From CAYQAJ01 sp964415245 (GTDB lineage Bacteria; Planctomycetota; Planctomycetia; Pirellulales; Pirellulaceae): 19,527 nucleotides of DNA. The position numbers and the translations under genes were made by a program. This document shows positions 6,774 to 14,380 of this stretch, piece after piece. Position 1 is the first letter of the stretch. Every line of letters begins with the position of its first letter. The notes under the pieces were generated by a model, which saw only the letters and a program-made list of their open reading frames with translations, was not told the origin of the DNA and ran no database searches. The stretch lies in the NCBI GenBank assembly GCA_964415245.1, contig CAYQAJ010000071.1, forward strand, positions 1 through 19,527, written 5' to 3'.

Positions 6774-7906
6774 GAACCCTCCGTGCGGCCGTCATCGGTG
6801 CGGGCCACCTGGGGCGGATTCACGCTCGTCTGCTTCGGTCGATCGACGGGGTCGAGCTGGTCGGCATTGTCGATCCGCTTCCTGCCGCTCGCGAAGATGT
6901 GGCGAGCGAGCTGGGCATTGAGCCGCTGGCCCATCACGGGCAACTCATTGGCCGAATCGACGCGGCGATTGTCGTCACGCCCAGCGTGTGTCATCACGCG
7001 GTCGCGATGGAGCTGATTGAGGCGGGCATCCACTTGCTCGTGGAAAAGCCTCTCGCTGCGACGGTGAGCGATGCAGCCGCCATGGTTCATGCAGCCGAGA
7101 GCCAAGGGCTGGTGCTGCAAGCGGGGCACGTCGAGCGGTTTCATCCGGCGCTTTCGGCGGCGTGGCCGCACATCCAACAACCTCGGTATATCGAGGCGAC
7201 GCGCACTAGCGGCTATTCGTTTCGCTCGACCGACATCGGCGTCGTGCTCGATCTGATGATTCACGACCTGGACATCGCGCTGGCGCTCGCGGAAAGCCGG
7301 CCGGTCGCGGTGCAAGCATCGGGCCTGACGGTGGTCGGTCCCCATGAAGACGTAGCACATGCTCGTATCGAATTCGCCAACGGATGCGTGGCGAACTTGA
7401 GTGCCTCGCGAATCAGCTTCGAGGCGACTCGCCGAATGTGCGTTCACACGTCGGCAGGCTACGCGTCGATCGACTTCGCCGCGCGAACCGCACGCTCGGC
7501 GCAGCCAACTGCTCGCCAGCAACTCGATCCCACGGTGCTCGGACGGTTGTCGCCCGAGGAAAAGGGCGCGATGCGCGATCGGTTCTTCACCGATGTGATG
7601 CGGTTGGAAGAGCTGCCGGTCGAAAAGAACAACGCCCTGCTCGAAGAACAGCGCGACTTCGTTGCTGCGATTCAGACGGGCCGAGCGCCGTGCGTCTCCG
7701 GCGGGCAAGCTCTCGCAGTGATGCAGCTCGCCGGTCAGGTGCTCGAAGCCATCGCGGCCCACGACCGGCGCGCAACCGAGCGAACGAACGATGTGGCCAG
7801 CGAAGCCGCGAGAACCGCACCGCACGTGGCGGGAAGCGTTCCGGCCGGTCCGCATTGGCTGCGCAGTACGCCTATTCCCACCGAAACACGACGCCGCGCC
7901 GGCTGA
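6770..7906 (+). CDS. Gfo/Idh/MocA-family NAD(P)-dependent oxidoreductase beside lpxA
   Basis: I start this gene at a GTG at 6770, which overlaps the lpxA stop and has AGGAG at 6759-6763, 6 bases upstream. This gives 378 residues. The open frame extends further left inside lpxA but is not homologous there. An N-terminal Rossmann fold (1-115) carries 'GAGHLG' (10-15), with the acidic D35 ending strand 2. The family signature 'EKPLA' is at 92-96. 'GHVERFHP' (119-126) and the catalytic-site motif 'DLMIHDLD' (161-168) follow. These enzymes oxidise sugar or sugar-nucleotide hydroxyls with NAD(P). Tight coupling to lpxA suggests a nucleotide-sugar substrate, as with GnnA, which oxidises UDP-GlcNAc at C3 for amide-linked lipid A. 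No GnnB-type aminotransferase follows here, so that role is only a hypothesis. The C-terminus is low-complexity and arginine-rich. Confidence 0.85.
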   Translation: MRTLRAAVIGAGHLGRIHARLLRSIDGVELVGIVDPLPAAREDVASELGIEPLAHHGQLIGRIDAAIVVTPSVCHHAVAMELIEAGIHLLVEKPLAATVSDAAAMVHAAESQGLVLQAGHVERFHPALSAAWPHIQQPRYIEATRTSGYSFRSTDIGVVLDLMIHDLDIALALAESRPVAVQASGLTVVGPHEDVAHARIEFANGCVANLSASRISFEATRRMCVHTSAGYASIDFAARTARSAQPTARQQLDPTVLGRLSPEEKGAMRDRFFTDVMRLEELPVEKNNALLEEQRDFVAAIQTGRAPCVSGGQALAVMQLAGQVLEAIAAHDRRATERTNDVASEAARTAPHVAGSVPAGPHWLRSTPIPTETRRRAG

Positions 7907-7998
7907 TTCACCGCCCGTGCTCGTTCGGGGACTTCCGCCGCTGCCACCCCCCGAACAAAATGGACCTGGGGCGTGTCATTCTCTGCTGTAGCGGTCAT

Positions 7999-8013
7999 CT
8001 CCCGCAGCGGGAG
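7999..8013. other. Perfect 6-bp hairpin before hisD
   Basis: CTCCCG, a 3-base CAG loop and CGGGAG form a perfect stem in the 175-base gap between the oxidoreductase and hisD. No T-run follows on either strand, so it is not a standard intrinsic terminator. It could weakly terminate, or form in the hisD leader. Confidence 0.3.
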
Positions 8014-8081
8014 CGATTTCGCATCCCAAACCGCGGTCCCGATCCCGAGGGGCATCCACCCCGGTTGCGGCCAGCGCGCTC

Positions 8082-9452
8082 ATGGCGCACTACCACCCTA
8101 CCATCCAGCGCATCGACTCCCGCAGCGACGATCTTGCCGCGGCAATCGACGCGCTGCGCGCCAAGCTCAGTCCGCGGGCCGGCGCGGTGAGCCAGGCCAG
8201 CCGACAACGCACGATCGAGCTGTTCGGCGAGCCGCTTTCACCGCAGCAGGTCGTCGAGCGGATTTGTAGCGACGTTCGCGAAGAGGGCATGGCCGCCCTG
8301 CTCGAATACGGCCGCAAGCTCGACAAGGCGTCGCTCACTGCCGAAACGATTCGCGTCGGCGCCGACGAATTGGCCGCCGCACATCGCAACGTCGATCCCG
8401 AGTTTCTCGCGTCGGTGCGCCAAATTCGGGACAACATTCTTCGGTTCCAGCGCGCCGTCAAGCACCGCGACGTCGAAGTCGCCCAGGAAAACGGAGTCCG
8501 CTTGCAACAGCGCTACCTGCCGCTCGAGCGAGTCGGGCTGTGCGTTCCCGGCGGCGCGGCGGCGTATCCTTCGACGGTGCTCATGACCGCCGTGCCGGCG
8601 ATCGCTGCGGAAGTTAAAGAGATCGTAGTCGTCGCGCCCCCCACTCCCTTCGGTGCCAACAACCCGCACATGCAGGCGGTTTGCCACGAGTTGGGCATCA
8701 GCGAGGTGTATCGTGCGGGTGGTGCCCAAGCGGTTGCGGCATTGGCCTACGGAGTCGAGGCAGTCGAGCGGGTCGACAAGATCGTCGGCCCGGGCAACTT
8801 GTTCGTAACGCTGGCCAAAAAATACGTTTTCGGCGAAGTGGATATCGACTCGCTGGCCGGCCCCAGCGAGGTCGTGGTGATCGCCGACGAAACGTCGCGG
8901 CCCGAGTTCGTCGCCGCCGACATGCTGGCCCAGGCCGAACACGCGCCCGGCGCGAGCATCCTCGTGACGTGGAGCGAGCGAGTGCTCGATGCCACCGCAC
9001 AAGAACTCGAAAGACAAGTGGCCGGTCTCGACCGACGCACAGTGACGGTGCACAGCCTTGAGGAATTTGCCGCGCTGATTCTCGTTAGCGACGAGGAAGA
9101 AGCGTGCGACGTGGCCAACCGAATCGCGCCCGAGCACTTGCACGTCGCGATCGACGGCTTCGAACGACTCTTGCCCCAGCTTCGATTCGCCGGCGCAACG
9201 TTTCTAGGCCCTTTCACCCCGGTGGCGCTGGGCGATTACGTCGCCGGCCCTTCGCACGTATTGCCGACCGGCGGAACCGCGCGGTGGGCATCGGGCCTTT
9301 CGGTCAACACATTCTTGCGCAGCATGAGCGTAATCGCGTACGATGAACCCGCCCTGCGCCGCGCCGCCCCCGACGTACAGCGCCTAGCCCAAGTGGAAGG
9401 TCTCACCGCTCACCGAGCGAGCATCGATATTCGGGTCCAGCGGAAGTCGTAG
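8082..9452 (+). CDS. hisD: Histidinol dehydrogenase
   Basis: HisD carries out the last two oxidations of histidine synthesis, from L-histidinol to L-histidine, using two NAD+ and one zinc ion. At 456 residues it is slightly longer than the usual ~430 because of an N-terminal extension of about 20 residues. Diagnostic blocks are all present: 'VPGGAAAYPSTVLM' (155-168), 'VDKIVGPGN' (231-239), 'DSLAGPSE' (256-263), Q284 and H287 in 'LAQAEHAPG', E351-H352 in 'APEHLHV', D385 in 'LGDYVAGPSH' and H444 in 'EGLTAHR'. The zinc and catalytic residues correspond to E. coli Q259, H262, E326, H327, D360 and H419. hisC and hisB follow on the same strand. A 259-base gap with a heptad repeat element lies before hisC, so hisC may have its own leader. 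No Shine-Dalgarno is obvious. Confidence 0.97.
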   Translation: MAHYHPTIQRIDSRSDDLAAAIDALRAKLSPRAGAVSQASRQRTIELFGEPLSPQQVVERICSDVREEGMAALLEYGRKLDKASLTAETIRVGADELAAAHRNVDPEFLASVRQIRDNILRFQRAVKHRDVEVAQENGVRLQQRYLPLERVGLCVPGGAAAYPSTVLMTAVPAIAAEVKEIVVVAPPTPFGANNPHMQAVCHELGISEVYRAGGAQAVAALAYGVEAVERVDKIVGPGNLFVTLAKKYVFGEVDIDSLAGPSEVVVIADETSRPEFVAADMLAQAEHAPGASILVTWSERVLDATAQELERQVAGLDRRTVTVHSLEEFAALILVSDEEEACDVANRIAPEHLHVAIDGFERLLPQLRFAGATFLGPFTPVALGDYVAGPSHVLPTGGTARWASGLSVNTFLRSMSVIAYDEPALRRAAPDVQRLAQVEGLTAHRASIDIRVQRKS

Positions 9453-9498
9453 TGCCCGTGCAACAATCAGTGCAAGCAGAATCATTCGGTCACCCCGA

Positions 9499-9700
9499 GT
9501 CTTCAGTTTTCAGTTATGGACAGAGGAGAATGGACGCTCATGGACGATATGGACTCCCGACAACTTGCGGGCATTTACGAGTCGGCCGCCTCTGACGGAT
9601 CATAGCTGAGAGCTGACAGCTTCCAACCCGCAACTGACAACCAACAACCGACAACCATCCTCCGCTCCGACTGAAAACTGAACACTGAAAACTGAAAACT
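9499..9700. repeat. Heptad-repeat element between hisD and hisC
   Basis: The left edge holds TCTTCA/TTTTCA heptads (9499-9519), in the complementary sense to the right edge. Position 9604 begins eight in-phase heptads of the AGCTGAC/AACTGAC/AACCAAC type to 9659. From 9670 to 9700 come four ACTGAAA-type heptads and a partial one. The inner stretch 9530-9554 (ATGGACG... type) matches 17339-17363 in reverse at 23 of 25 bases. Bases 9662-9686 match 17286-17310 exactly in reverse. The right edge ends 11 bases before the hisC start and so occupies its leader. Confidence 0.85.
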
Positions 9701-9711
9701 CGCGCAGCGCA

Positions 9712-10758
9712 ATGTCCTACTTCCGTCCCGAAATCGAAGCGATGGCCGGCTACGTGCCGGGCGAACAGCCGCAGGCCGGCAAGTTCATCAAGCTCAACAC
9801 GAACGAGAATCCCTATCCGCCTTCGCCCGCGGTGGCCCGCGCCATTGAACAAGTGCTGCGCGAGCGGCTCTCGCTCTATCCCGATCCGATGGCCACCGCG
9901 TTTCGCATGCGAGCCGCCGAAGTGCTCGACGTTGAGCCCGACTGGATCCTGTGCGGCAACGGCAGCGACGACATCCTCACGATCGTCACGCGGGCACTCG
10001 TGGGCGCCGGCGAGCTGCTCCGACTGCCGTTCCCCAGCTACATCCTCTATCGCACGCTCGCGCAAATCCAAGGGGCCCGCTGGCAGGAAGTGCGGTTCGG
10101 CGATGACTGGTCACTGGGGGACGAATTCGTGGCGCCGGCCGACGGGCTCAAAGTTGCGTTCCTGGCCAACCCCAACAGCCCCAGCGGCACGGTGATCGCG
10201 CCGGAGTGCGTGCTCGAACTCGCCGAGCGCCTCCCCTGCCCTTTGCTGGTCGACGAAGCGTACGTCGACTTCGCCGATGCGAACTGCATGTCGCTCGTGG
10301 CGCAGAACGAAAAAATCCTCGTCTCGCGCAGCATGAGCAAGTCGTACGCGCTGGCCGGCCTGCGTTTCGGCTACGTCGTGGCGCAGCCGCAGATGATCGA
10401 GAGGCTGCTGAAGGTGAAGGATTCGTACAACTGCGATGCTCTGTCGATCGCCGGCGCCACGGCCGCCATCGACGACCAGCGGTGGCTCGCCGCCAACCGC
10501 GCCGCCATCATCGCCACCCGCGAGCGATTGACCCGCCGCCTGGGCGAGCTAGGCTTTCACGTGGTGCCGTCGCAGTCGAATTTTGTATGGAGCACGCACC
10601 CCAAGCGGAATCATCGCCAAGTTTACGAGCAGCTCAAGGCGCAGCGGATCCTGGTTCGATACATGGACTACCCCGGCTGGGGCGACGGAATTCGCATCAG
10701 CGTGGGAACCGACGAGCAAATCGACGCCTGTCTGAACCTGCTGGTCACGATGGTGTAA
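9712..10758 (+). CDS. hisC: Histidinol-phosphate aminotransferase
   Basis: HisC is a PLP enzyme of fold type I. It converts imidazole-acetol phosphate and glutamate to L-histidinol phosphate. The 348-residue product is the normal family length. Visible landmarks are 'LNTNENPYPPS' (28-38), 'CGNGSDD' (81-87), 'NPNSPSG' (153-159), 'VDEAYVDF' (180-187) and the PLP-binding lysine K210 in 'SRSMSKSYALAGLR', with the phosphate-binding arginine R218. The C-terminal arginine block 'GIRISVGT' is also present. The ATG at 9712 lies 11 bases after a block of heptad repeats, and no Shine-Dalgarno is visible there. The stop codon is followed after a single base by hisB, so the two are almost certainly cotranscribed and perhaps translationally coupled. 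Confidence 0.96.
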   Translation: MSYFRPEIEAMAGYVPGEQPQAGKFIKLNTNENPYPPSPAVARAIEQVLRERLSLYPDPMATAFRMRAAEVLDVEPDWILCGNGSDDILTIVTRALVGAGELLRLPFPSYILYRTLAQIQGARWQEVRFGDDWSLGDEFVAPADGLKVAFLANPNSPSGTVIAPECVLELAERLPCPLLVDEAYVDFADANCMSLVAQNEKILVSRSMSKSYALAGLRFGYVVAQPQMIERLLKVKDSYNCDALSIAGATAAIDDQRWLAANRAAIIATRERLTRRLGELGFHVVPSQSNFVWSTHPKRNHRQVYEQLKAQRILVRYMDYPGWGDGIRISVGTDEQIDACLNLLVTMV

Positions 10759-10759
10759 T

Positions 10760-11353
10760 ATGTCGCGCACTGCTTCCGTAACTCGCCGCACGGCCGAAAC
10801 CGACATCTCGCTCACGCTCAACCTCGATGGCAGCGGCCAGGCCGACGCGCAAACCGGCGTCGGTTTCTTCGACCACATGCTCGATTTGCTCGCCCGCCAC
10901 GCGGCCATCGACCTCGAAGTGAAAGCCCGCGGCGATTTGCACGTCGACCAGCACCACACGGTCGAAGACGTCGGCATCGGCTTCGGCCAGGCCGTGAAAC
11001 AGGCCCTCGGCGACAAGTCGGGCATCGCACGCTACGGCCACTTCACGCTCCCCATGGAAGAGACGCTCGTCACCAGCGCCATCGACCTCAGCGGCCGGTA
11101 CGCTTTCGTCTTCGATGTGTCGTTTCCCACGCCCAAGATCGGCGACTTCGACAGCGAGCTGGTCGAAGACTTCTGGCAAGCGGCCGCCGCCAACGCGCTG
11201 TGCAACCTGCACGTGATGCTGCACCACGGCCGCAACAGCCATCACATCAGCGAAGCGGTGTTCAAGAGCGTGGCCCGATCGCTCAAGATGGCCGTGGCCC
11301 TCGACCCCCGTACCAGCGGCGTCCCCAGCACCAAGGGCACGCTGAACTCGTGA
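10760..11353 (+). CDS. hisB: Imidazoleglycerol-phosphate dehydratase
   Basis: HisB removes water from imidazole glycerol phosphate to give imidazole acetol phosphate, a middle step of histidine synthesis. The product is 197 residues, the length of the monofunctional plant, fungal and most bacterial form, without the phosphatase half found in E. coli. The two manganese-binding blocks are clear: 'FFDHMLDLLARH' (36-47), 'DQHHTVEDVG' (63-72) and 'HHGRNSHHISEA' (155-166), with E69 and E165 as further ligands. The C-terminus 'RTSGVPSTKGTL' is typical. The ATG follows the hisC stop after one base, with no Shine-Dalgarno of its own, so translational coupling is likely. It ends 38 bases before the stop of a convergent gene on the other strand. 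Confidence 0.97.
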   Translation: MSRTASVTRRTAETDISLTLNLDGSGQADAQTGVGFFDHMLDLLARHAAIDLEVKARGDLHVDQHHTVEDVGIGFGQAVKQALGDKSGIARYGHFTLPMEETLVTSAIDLSGRYAFVFDVSFPTPKIGDFDSELVEDFWQAAAANALCNLHVMLHHGRNSHHISEAVFKSVARSLKMAVALDPRTSGVPSTKGTLNS

Positions 11354-11391
11354 TGGCCGATCGGCGCCGGTTCGGCATCGCACGGGGTTGA

Positions 11392-11838
11392 TTAGATAGC
11401 CACTATCGCCGATGCGTCGCCGATCGCCCTGTCCTTGTCGAAGTACACCCAACATTGATTGGCCGTCGCAACGTCGAAAGTCGGCTCGGTCCACGGTAAT
11501 GATTCAGCGCCATGCACCGAGAAATCGACCGACAATCCTTCGTCGCCGGCAAGTCGGCTGGCCGTCGCGATCTGTTCGGCCGAGATATCGATGCCGTGCA
11601 CTACCGATCCTTGCCGCGCGAATTGACGAGCCAATACGCCCGTGCCCGTGCCGAGATCGAGGATTCGCTGACCTTCGAGTCCCACGCCCAGCTCATGGCG
11701 CCGCGCGAAGAAGCTGGGAGGCGGACCGGGCCGATAGACGCCGTAGTCCTCCGACGTGCGGCCCCAATCAATCACATTTTCACCGTCGCGCGATCCCAAT
11801 CCGTGCATGGTGCTACGCTGTCCTTCATCGTCCTTCAT
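11392..11838 (-). pseudogene. Truncated class I SAM-dependent methyltransferase
   Basis: This frame of 148 residues carries a methyltransferase N-terminal half: an opening 'RTSEDYGVYRPGPP' (27-40), the SAM-binding glycine loop 'ILDLGTGTG' (59-67), an acidic strand end 'VHGIDIS' (80-86) and motif 'FDVATANQCWVYFD' (121-134). Homologous proteins of this type are, from memory, about 250 residues and continue with a 'LRRVLVPGG' block. Here the reading breaks down after 'FDKDRAI' into nine unrelated residues and a stop, so about 100 C-terminal residues are missing. The stop lies just 38 bases from the hisB end, consistent with a deletion at this junction. Translation could start at ATG 11838, behind a GGTGAG, or at ATG 11808. 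It is most likely a gene remnant, although a short expressed protein cannot be excluded. Confidence 0.7.
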
Positions 11839-12112
11839 CGCGACTCACCGTTTCCATGCAAGGCGTTCGGTCGCGACGACAATAGCATAGCAGGTAGTGT
11901 TCTGCGTGGGGTTGTCGGATATCGCCGGATGTTCGAGCAGTATCGCCAGCCCGTTCCCGACGCGGCACGACAATGTGAATCCCGCCCTCGGCGCATCGAA
12001 TCGCCGGGACGCGCGGCGGTGTGTCGGGCCGCAATGCGTCGGAGTTTGCTTGATTCATCGGTCGCTGACCGTCAGAATGAGGAGCCCACGCGTTCATGTA
12101 GCAAGGAGAACC

Positions 12113-12598
12113 ATGATGACATTCTCGATGCGGTGCACACTTTCGCTTCTTTGCTCGATCGCTTTGGCGCTGACGGCTTGCGGCTCGTCTGACAAAGGCG
12201 CGGGCACCGGCGGGGCCGGCAAGCCGGCGGGTTCACAGGGGCAAGCAACGGGCGGCACGAAGACCGGTAGCGGCAAGACGAACTTGTCGGCTCACCAAGG
12301 CACCATCCTGCAAATGTCGACGGAGATGGTCAATCTCATGGACAACGTGAGCCAGAAGAACATTATGAGTCCGATCAAGGTGTCGGATGTCCGCAATGCC
12401 CTCGACGAGCGGGTCGACTGGCTCTCCGACATGACGGCCGACGACGTTGCCAAGCTGCGTAAAGCCACGGCCGACGTCGACGCCTTGATCGCCGAGATCC
12501 GCGCCCACGAGAACGCCCAAGGCGACACAGCCCTCGAAGCCCGCTTAAAGAAGATCGAAGATTGGAACCGCTCCATCAAGGATGGGCTGCCCAAGTAG
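12113..12598 (+). CDS. Small hypothetical lipoprotein
   Basis: The product is 161 residues with a lipoprotein signal: a basic R7, a hydrophobic stretch, and lipobox L20-T21-A22-C23, so it is probably anchored to a membrane by the cysteine. Residues 24-60 are a glycine-, lysine- and threonine-rich linker. The rest (about 60-161) is predicted mainly helical, with heptad-like leucines and isoleucines and charged residues, but contains no motif I recognise. A Shine-Dalgarno AAGGAG (12103-12108) sits 4 bases before the ATG at 12113 and 7 bases before a second ATG at 12116, so the real start may be the second. The frame is open further left, but only this start has both a ribosome site and a signal peptide. 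Function is unknown. The gene is divergent from the methyltransferase remnant. Confidence 0.75.
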   Translation: MMTFSMRCTLSLLCSIALALTACGSSDKGAGTGGAGKPAGSQGQATGGTKTGSGKTNLSAHQGTILQMSTEMVNLMDNVSQKNIMSPIKVSDVRNALDERVDWLSDMTADDVAKLRKATADVDALIAEIRAHENAQGDTALEARLKKIEDWNRSIKDGLPK

Positions 12599-12836
12599 GC
12601 GCGATGCGCACTGCAACGGCACCGACACAGGGACGCTGGGAAAAAATCGGAAAACGGATCGGGAACGCTATTTCACGCTAACCAGCACTCATCGGAACGT
12701 TTCGGATCAGCGTTGCTTTACGGCGATTCGGGCTGCGTCACCCGGCGACTGGAACAGGTTTTCCGACAGCCTGCCGCGCGGGGGACGACTTGCAGCGGGC
12801 CGCAATTGAGCAGCACAGATAAGCAACGGCAGCGCC

Positions 12837-14126
12837 ATGGATTTGAAATCGCCTTCGGAATCGGATCCCCGGGCCAGGCCCAAACCGTTCACTTTCTATC
12901 CGCCGAAGACGAATCGTTTCTTGATCGCCTTGGCCAAGATGGGGATCAAACCGGCCATCCGGCGGACACTCGGCGTTACCGAGATCGAGATTCCCGACGA
13001 CGATCTAACGAAACTGCGGCAGTTGCGCGGCGAACGTTGCTTGTTGACGCCCAGTCATTCGGGAGGGTTTGAGCCTCACATCCTTATGTACTTGGCCAAG
13101 GTGCTGGGAGTTGAATTCAACTTCGTTGCCGCGATGGAGTTATTCGAGCAATCAGCGGTCTACCGTTGGCTCGTGCCGCGGCTGGGAGTGTATTCGATCA
13201 TCCGCGGAGCTGTGGATCGCCCGTCCTTCAGGATGACGCGGCAGTTACTGGCGGCAGGCGAGCGATGGCTCGTGATATTCCCCGAGGGTGAAACGATTTG
13301 GCAGAACAGCAACCTGATGCCGTTTCAGCATGGCGTGACTCAGCTCGCATTCAAGGCGTATGAAGACGCACGCAAGTCGGACGAGGAGGCGAATCTCTAC
13401 TGCATCCCGATGGCCATCAAATACGTGTACCTCCACGATATGCATGGTGAAATCGACGCCTCGCTCGCCCGCCTTGAATCGAAGTTGTCGCTTCCCCACG
13501 AGCCGGAGAGTCTTTCGCGCTACCAGCGACTGCGCCGCGTTGCGGAAGCCGTCGTGGAAGCGAATGAAAGGACCCATCAGATCACACCGAACCCGGATTA
13601 CAATTTCAACGAGCGCATTCAGAGGATCAAGGAGCAAGTTATCGCGCGATTAGAAGAAGAATTGGGCGTGACGCCGTCGCCCGCCGATGCGCTCTTGGAC
13701 CGGATACGAAAGCTGTTTAACGCGGTCGACCGCATTGTCTACGAGGAGCCCGACGGCTCGGAGTACGCGCAGCGACTTGCCGTGGAGCGGCAGCGCAGCG
13801 TGCGTAGCCTGTACGACGACCTTTGGCGGCTATCACAGTTCGTGGCGATTTACGACGGATACGTCAAAGAGTCGATGACGTTTGAGAGGTTTCTGGATGT
13901 GTTAGGCCTGTTGGAAATGGAAGTCTGCAACCAACGGCAAGTCTGGGGTCCCCGCATGGCCCGCGTAAAGATCGGAGCCCCGATCAATCTGCGGGATTGC
14001 TTGCCGGCATACGCCGAGGACCGGCGCGGGACGGTGCGCGACGTCACGCTCACGCTCGAGAATTCCGTGAGGAGTATGCTGGATGAACTAGGCAGCACCT
14101 GCCCGCTGGTGGATGACTCAACGTAA
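12837..14126 (+). CDS. PlsC-like glycerophospholipid acyltransferase family protein
   Basis: This 429-residue product belongs to the PlsC/LPLAT acyltransferase superfamily, which moves fatty acyl groups onto lysophosphatidate or related acceptors. The acyltransferase core is about 60-250. Motif I is 'PSHSGGFEP', giving H74-X4-E79 where the family usually has H-X4-D. Motif II-like 'LGVYSIIRGAVD' is at 116-127, and motif III 'IFPEGETIW' is at 147-155, with E150 and G151. There is no transmembrane segment, so it is probably peripheral or soluble. The C-terminal portion (about 250-429) is a helical extension with no clear known domain. The ATG at 12837 has no strong Shine-Dalgarno. It follows the lipoprotein gene by 238 bases. 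Acyl donor and acceptor are not known. Confidence 0.8.
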   Translation: MDLKSPSESDPRARPKPFTFYPPKTNRFLIALAKMGIKPAIRRTLGVTEIEIPDDDLTKLRQLRGERCLLTPSHSGGFEPHILMYLAKVLGVEFNFVAAMELFEQSAVYRWLVPRLGVYSIIRGAVDRPSFRMTRQLLAAGERWLVIFPEGETIWQNSNLMPFQHGVTQLAFKAYEDARKSDEEANLYCIPMAIKYVYLHDMHGEIDASLARLESKLSLPHEPESLSRYQRLRRVAEAVVEANERTHQITPNPDYNFNERIQRIKEQVIARLEEELGVTPSPADALLDRIRKLFNAVDRIVYEEPDGSEYAQRLAVERQRSVRSLYDDLWRLSQFVAIYDGYVKESMTFERFLDVLGLLEMEVCNQRQVWGPRMARVKIGAPINLRDCLPAYAEDRRGTVRDVTLTLENSVRSMLDELGSTCPLVDDST

Positions 14127-14278
14127 ACAGTTCATCGAACCGGCAGCCAATTGGACCGTCGCAGTTCGGCCCTCCCTACCGATTCCCGACTTTGCCTCTG
14201 CAGAAGCCGGCCCCTATTATTTTCGAAAGCGACCGTCGTTACGGCTGTACTGCGGGAGACGGCGCGACTGACACAAGG

Positions 14279-14308
14279 CTGGATTCGCGCCTGCGTGGGA
14301 ATGACGGC
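14279..14308. repeat. GGATTCC/GGGAATGAC-type dispersed repeat, copy 1
   Basis: On the plus strand a GGATTCGCGC block is followed by CTGCGTGGGAATGACGG. This resembles a GC-rich hairpin repeat found in the intergenic DNA of many bacteria. Related copies lie at 18012-18036 and 19398-19425 in the opposite orientation. The 254-base gap between the convergent acyltransferase and pfp genes holds this copy and a hairpin, and no gene. Confidence 0.6.
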
Positions 14309-14347
14309 GTTGTCAGCGGGCAAGGCTGGCGACCGACAGAGCCAGCG

Positions 14348-14364
14348 CACTGGCAGAGCCAGTG
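14348..14364. other. 7-bp hairpin at the 3' end of pfp
   Basis: CACTGGC, an AGA loop and GCCAGTG form a perfect stem 17 bases downstream of the pfp stop, between convergent genes. There is no T-tract, so it is at best an unusual terminator or an mRNA-stabilising hairpin. Confidence 0.45.
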
Positions 14365-14380
14365 GCATACGCTGCGCCCA

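Noticed and set aside
8238..9143. 301-residue minus-strand frame opposite hisD
   Set aside because: Antisense to an intact hisD; histidine- and valine-rich composition expected from reverse complement codons.
9604..9700. CRISPR array
   Set aside because: Units are 7 bases with drift, with no 20-40-base spacers and no cas genes in the window.
11897..12112. Longer N-terminus of the lipoprotein frame
   Set aside because: Would hide the lipoprotein signal peptide in mid-protein; the ATG at 12113 or 12116 has a Shine-Dalgarno and begins the signal sequence.
12599..12836. Small gene or RNA between lipoprotein and acyltransferase genes
   Set aside because: The short frames here have no start signal or motif, and I see no convincing hairpin or promoter.
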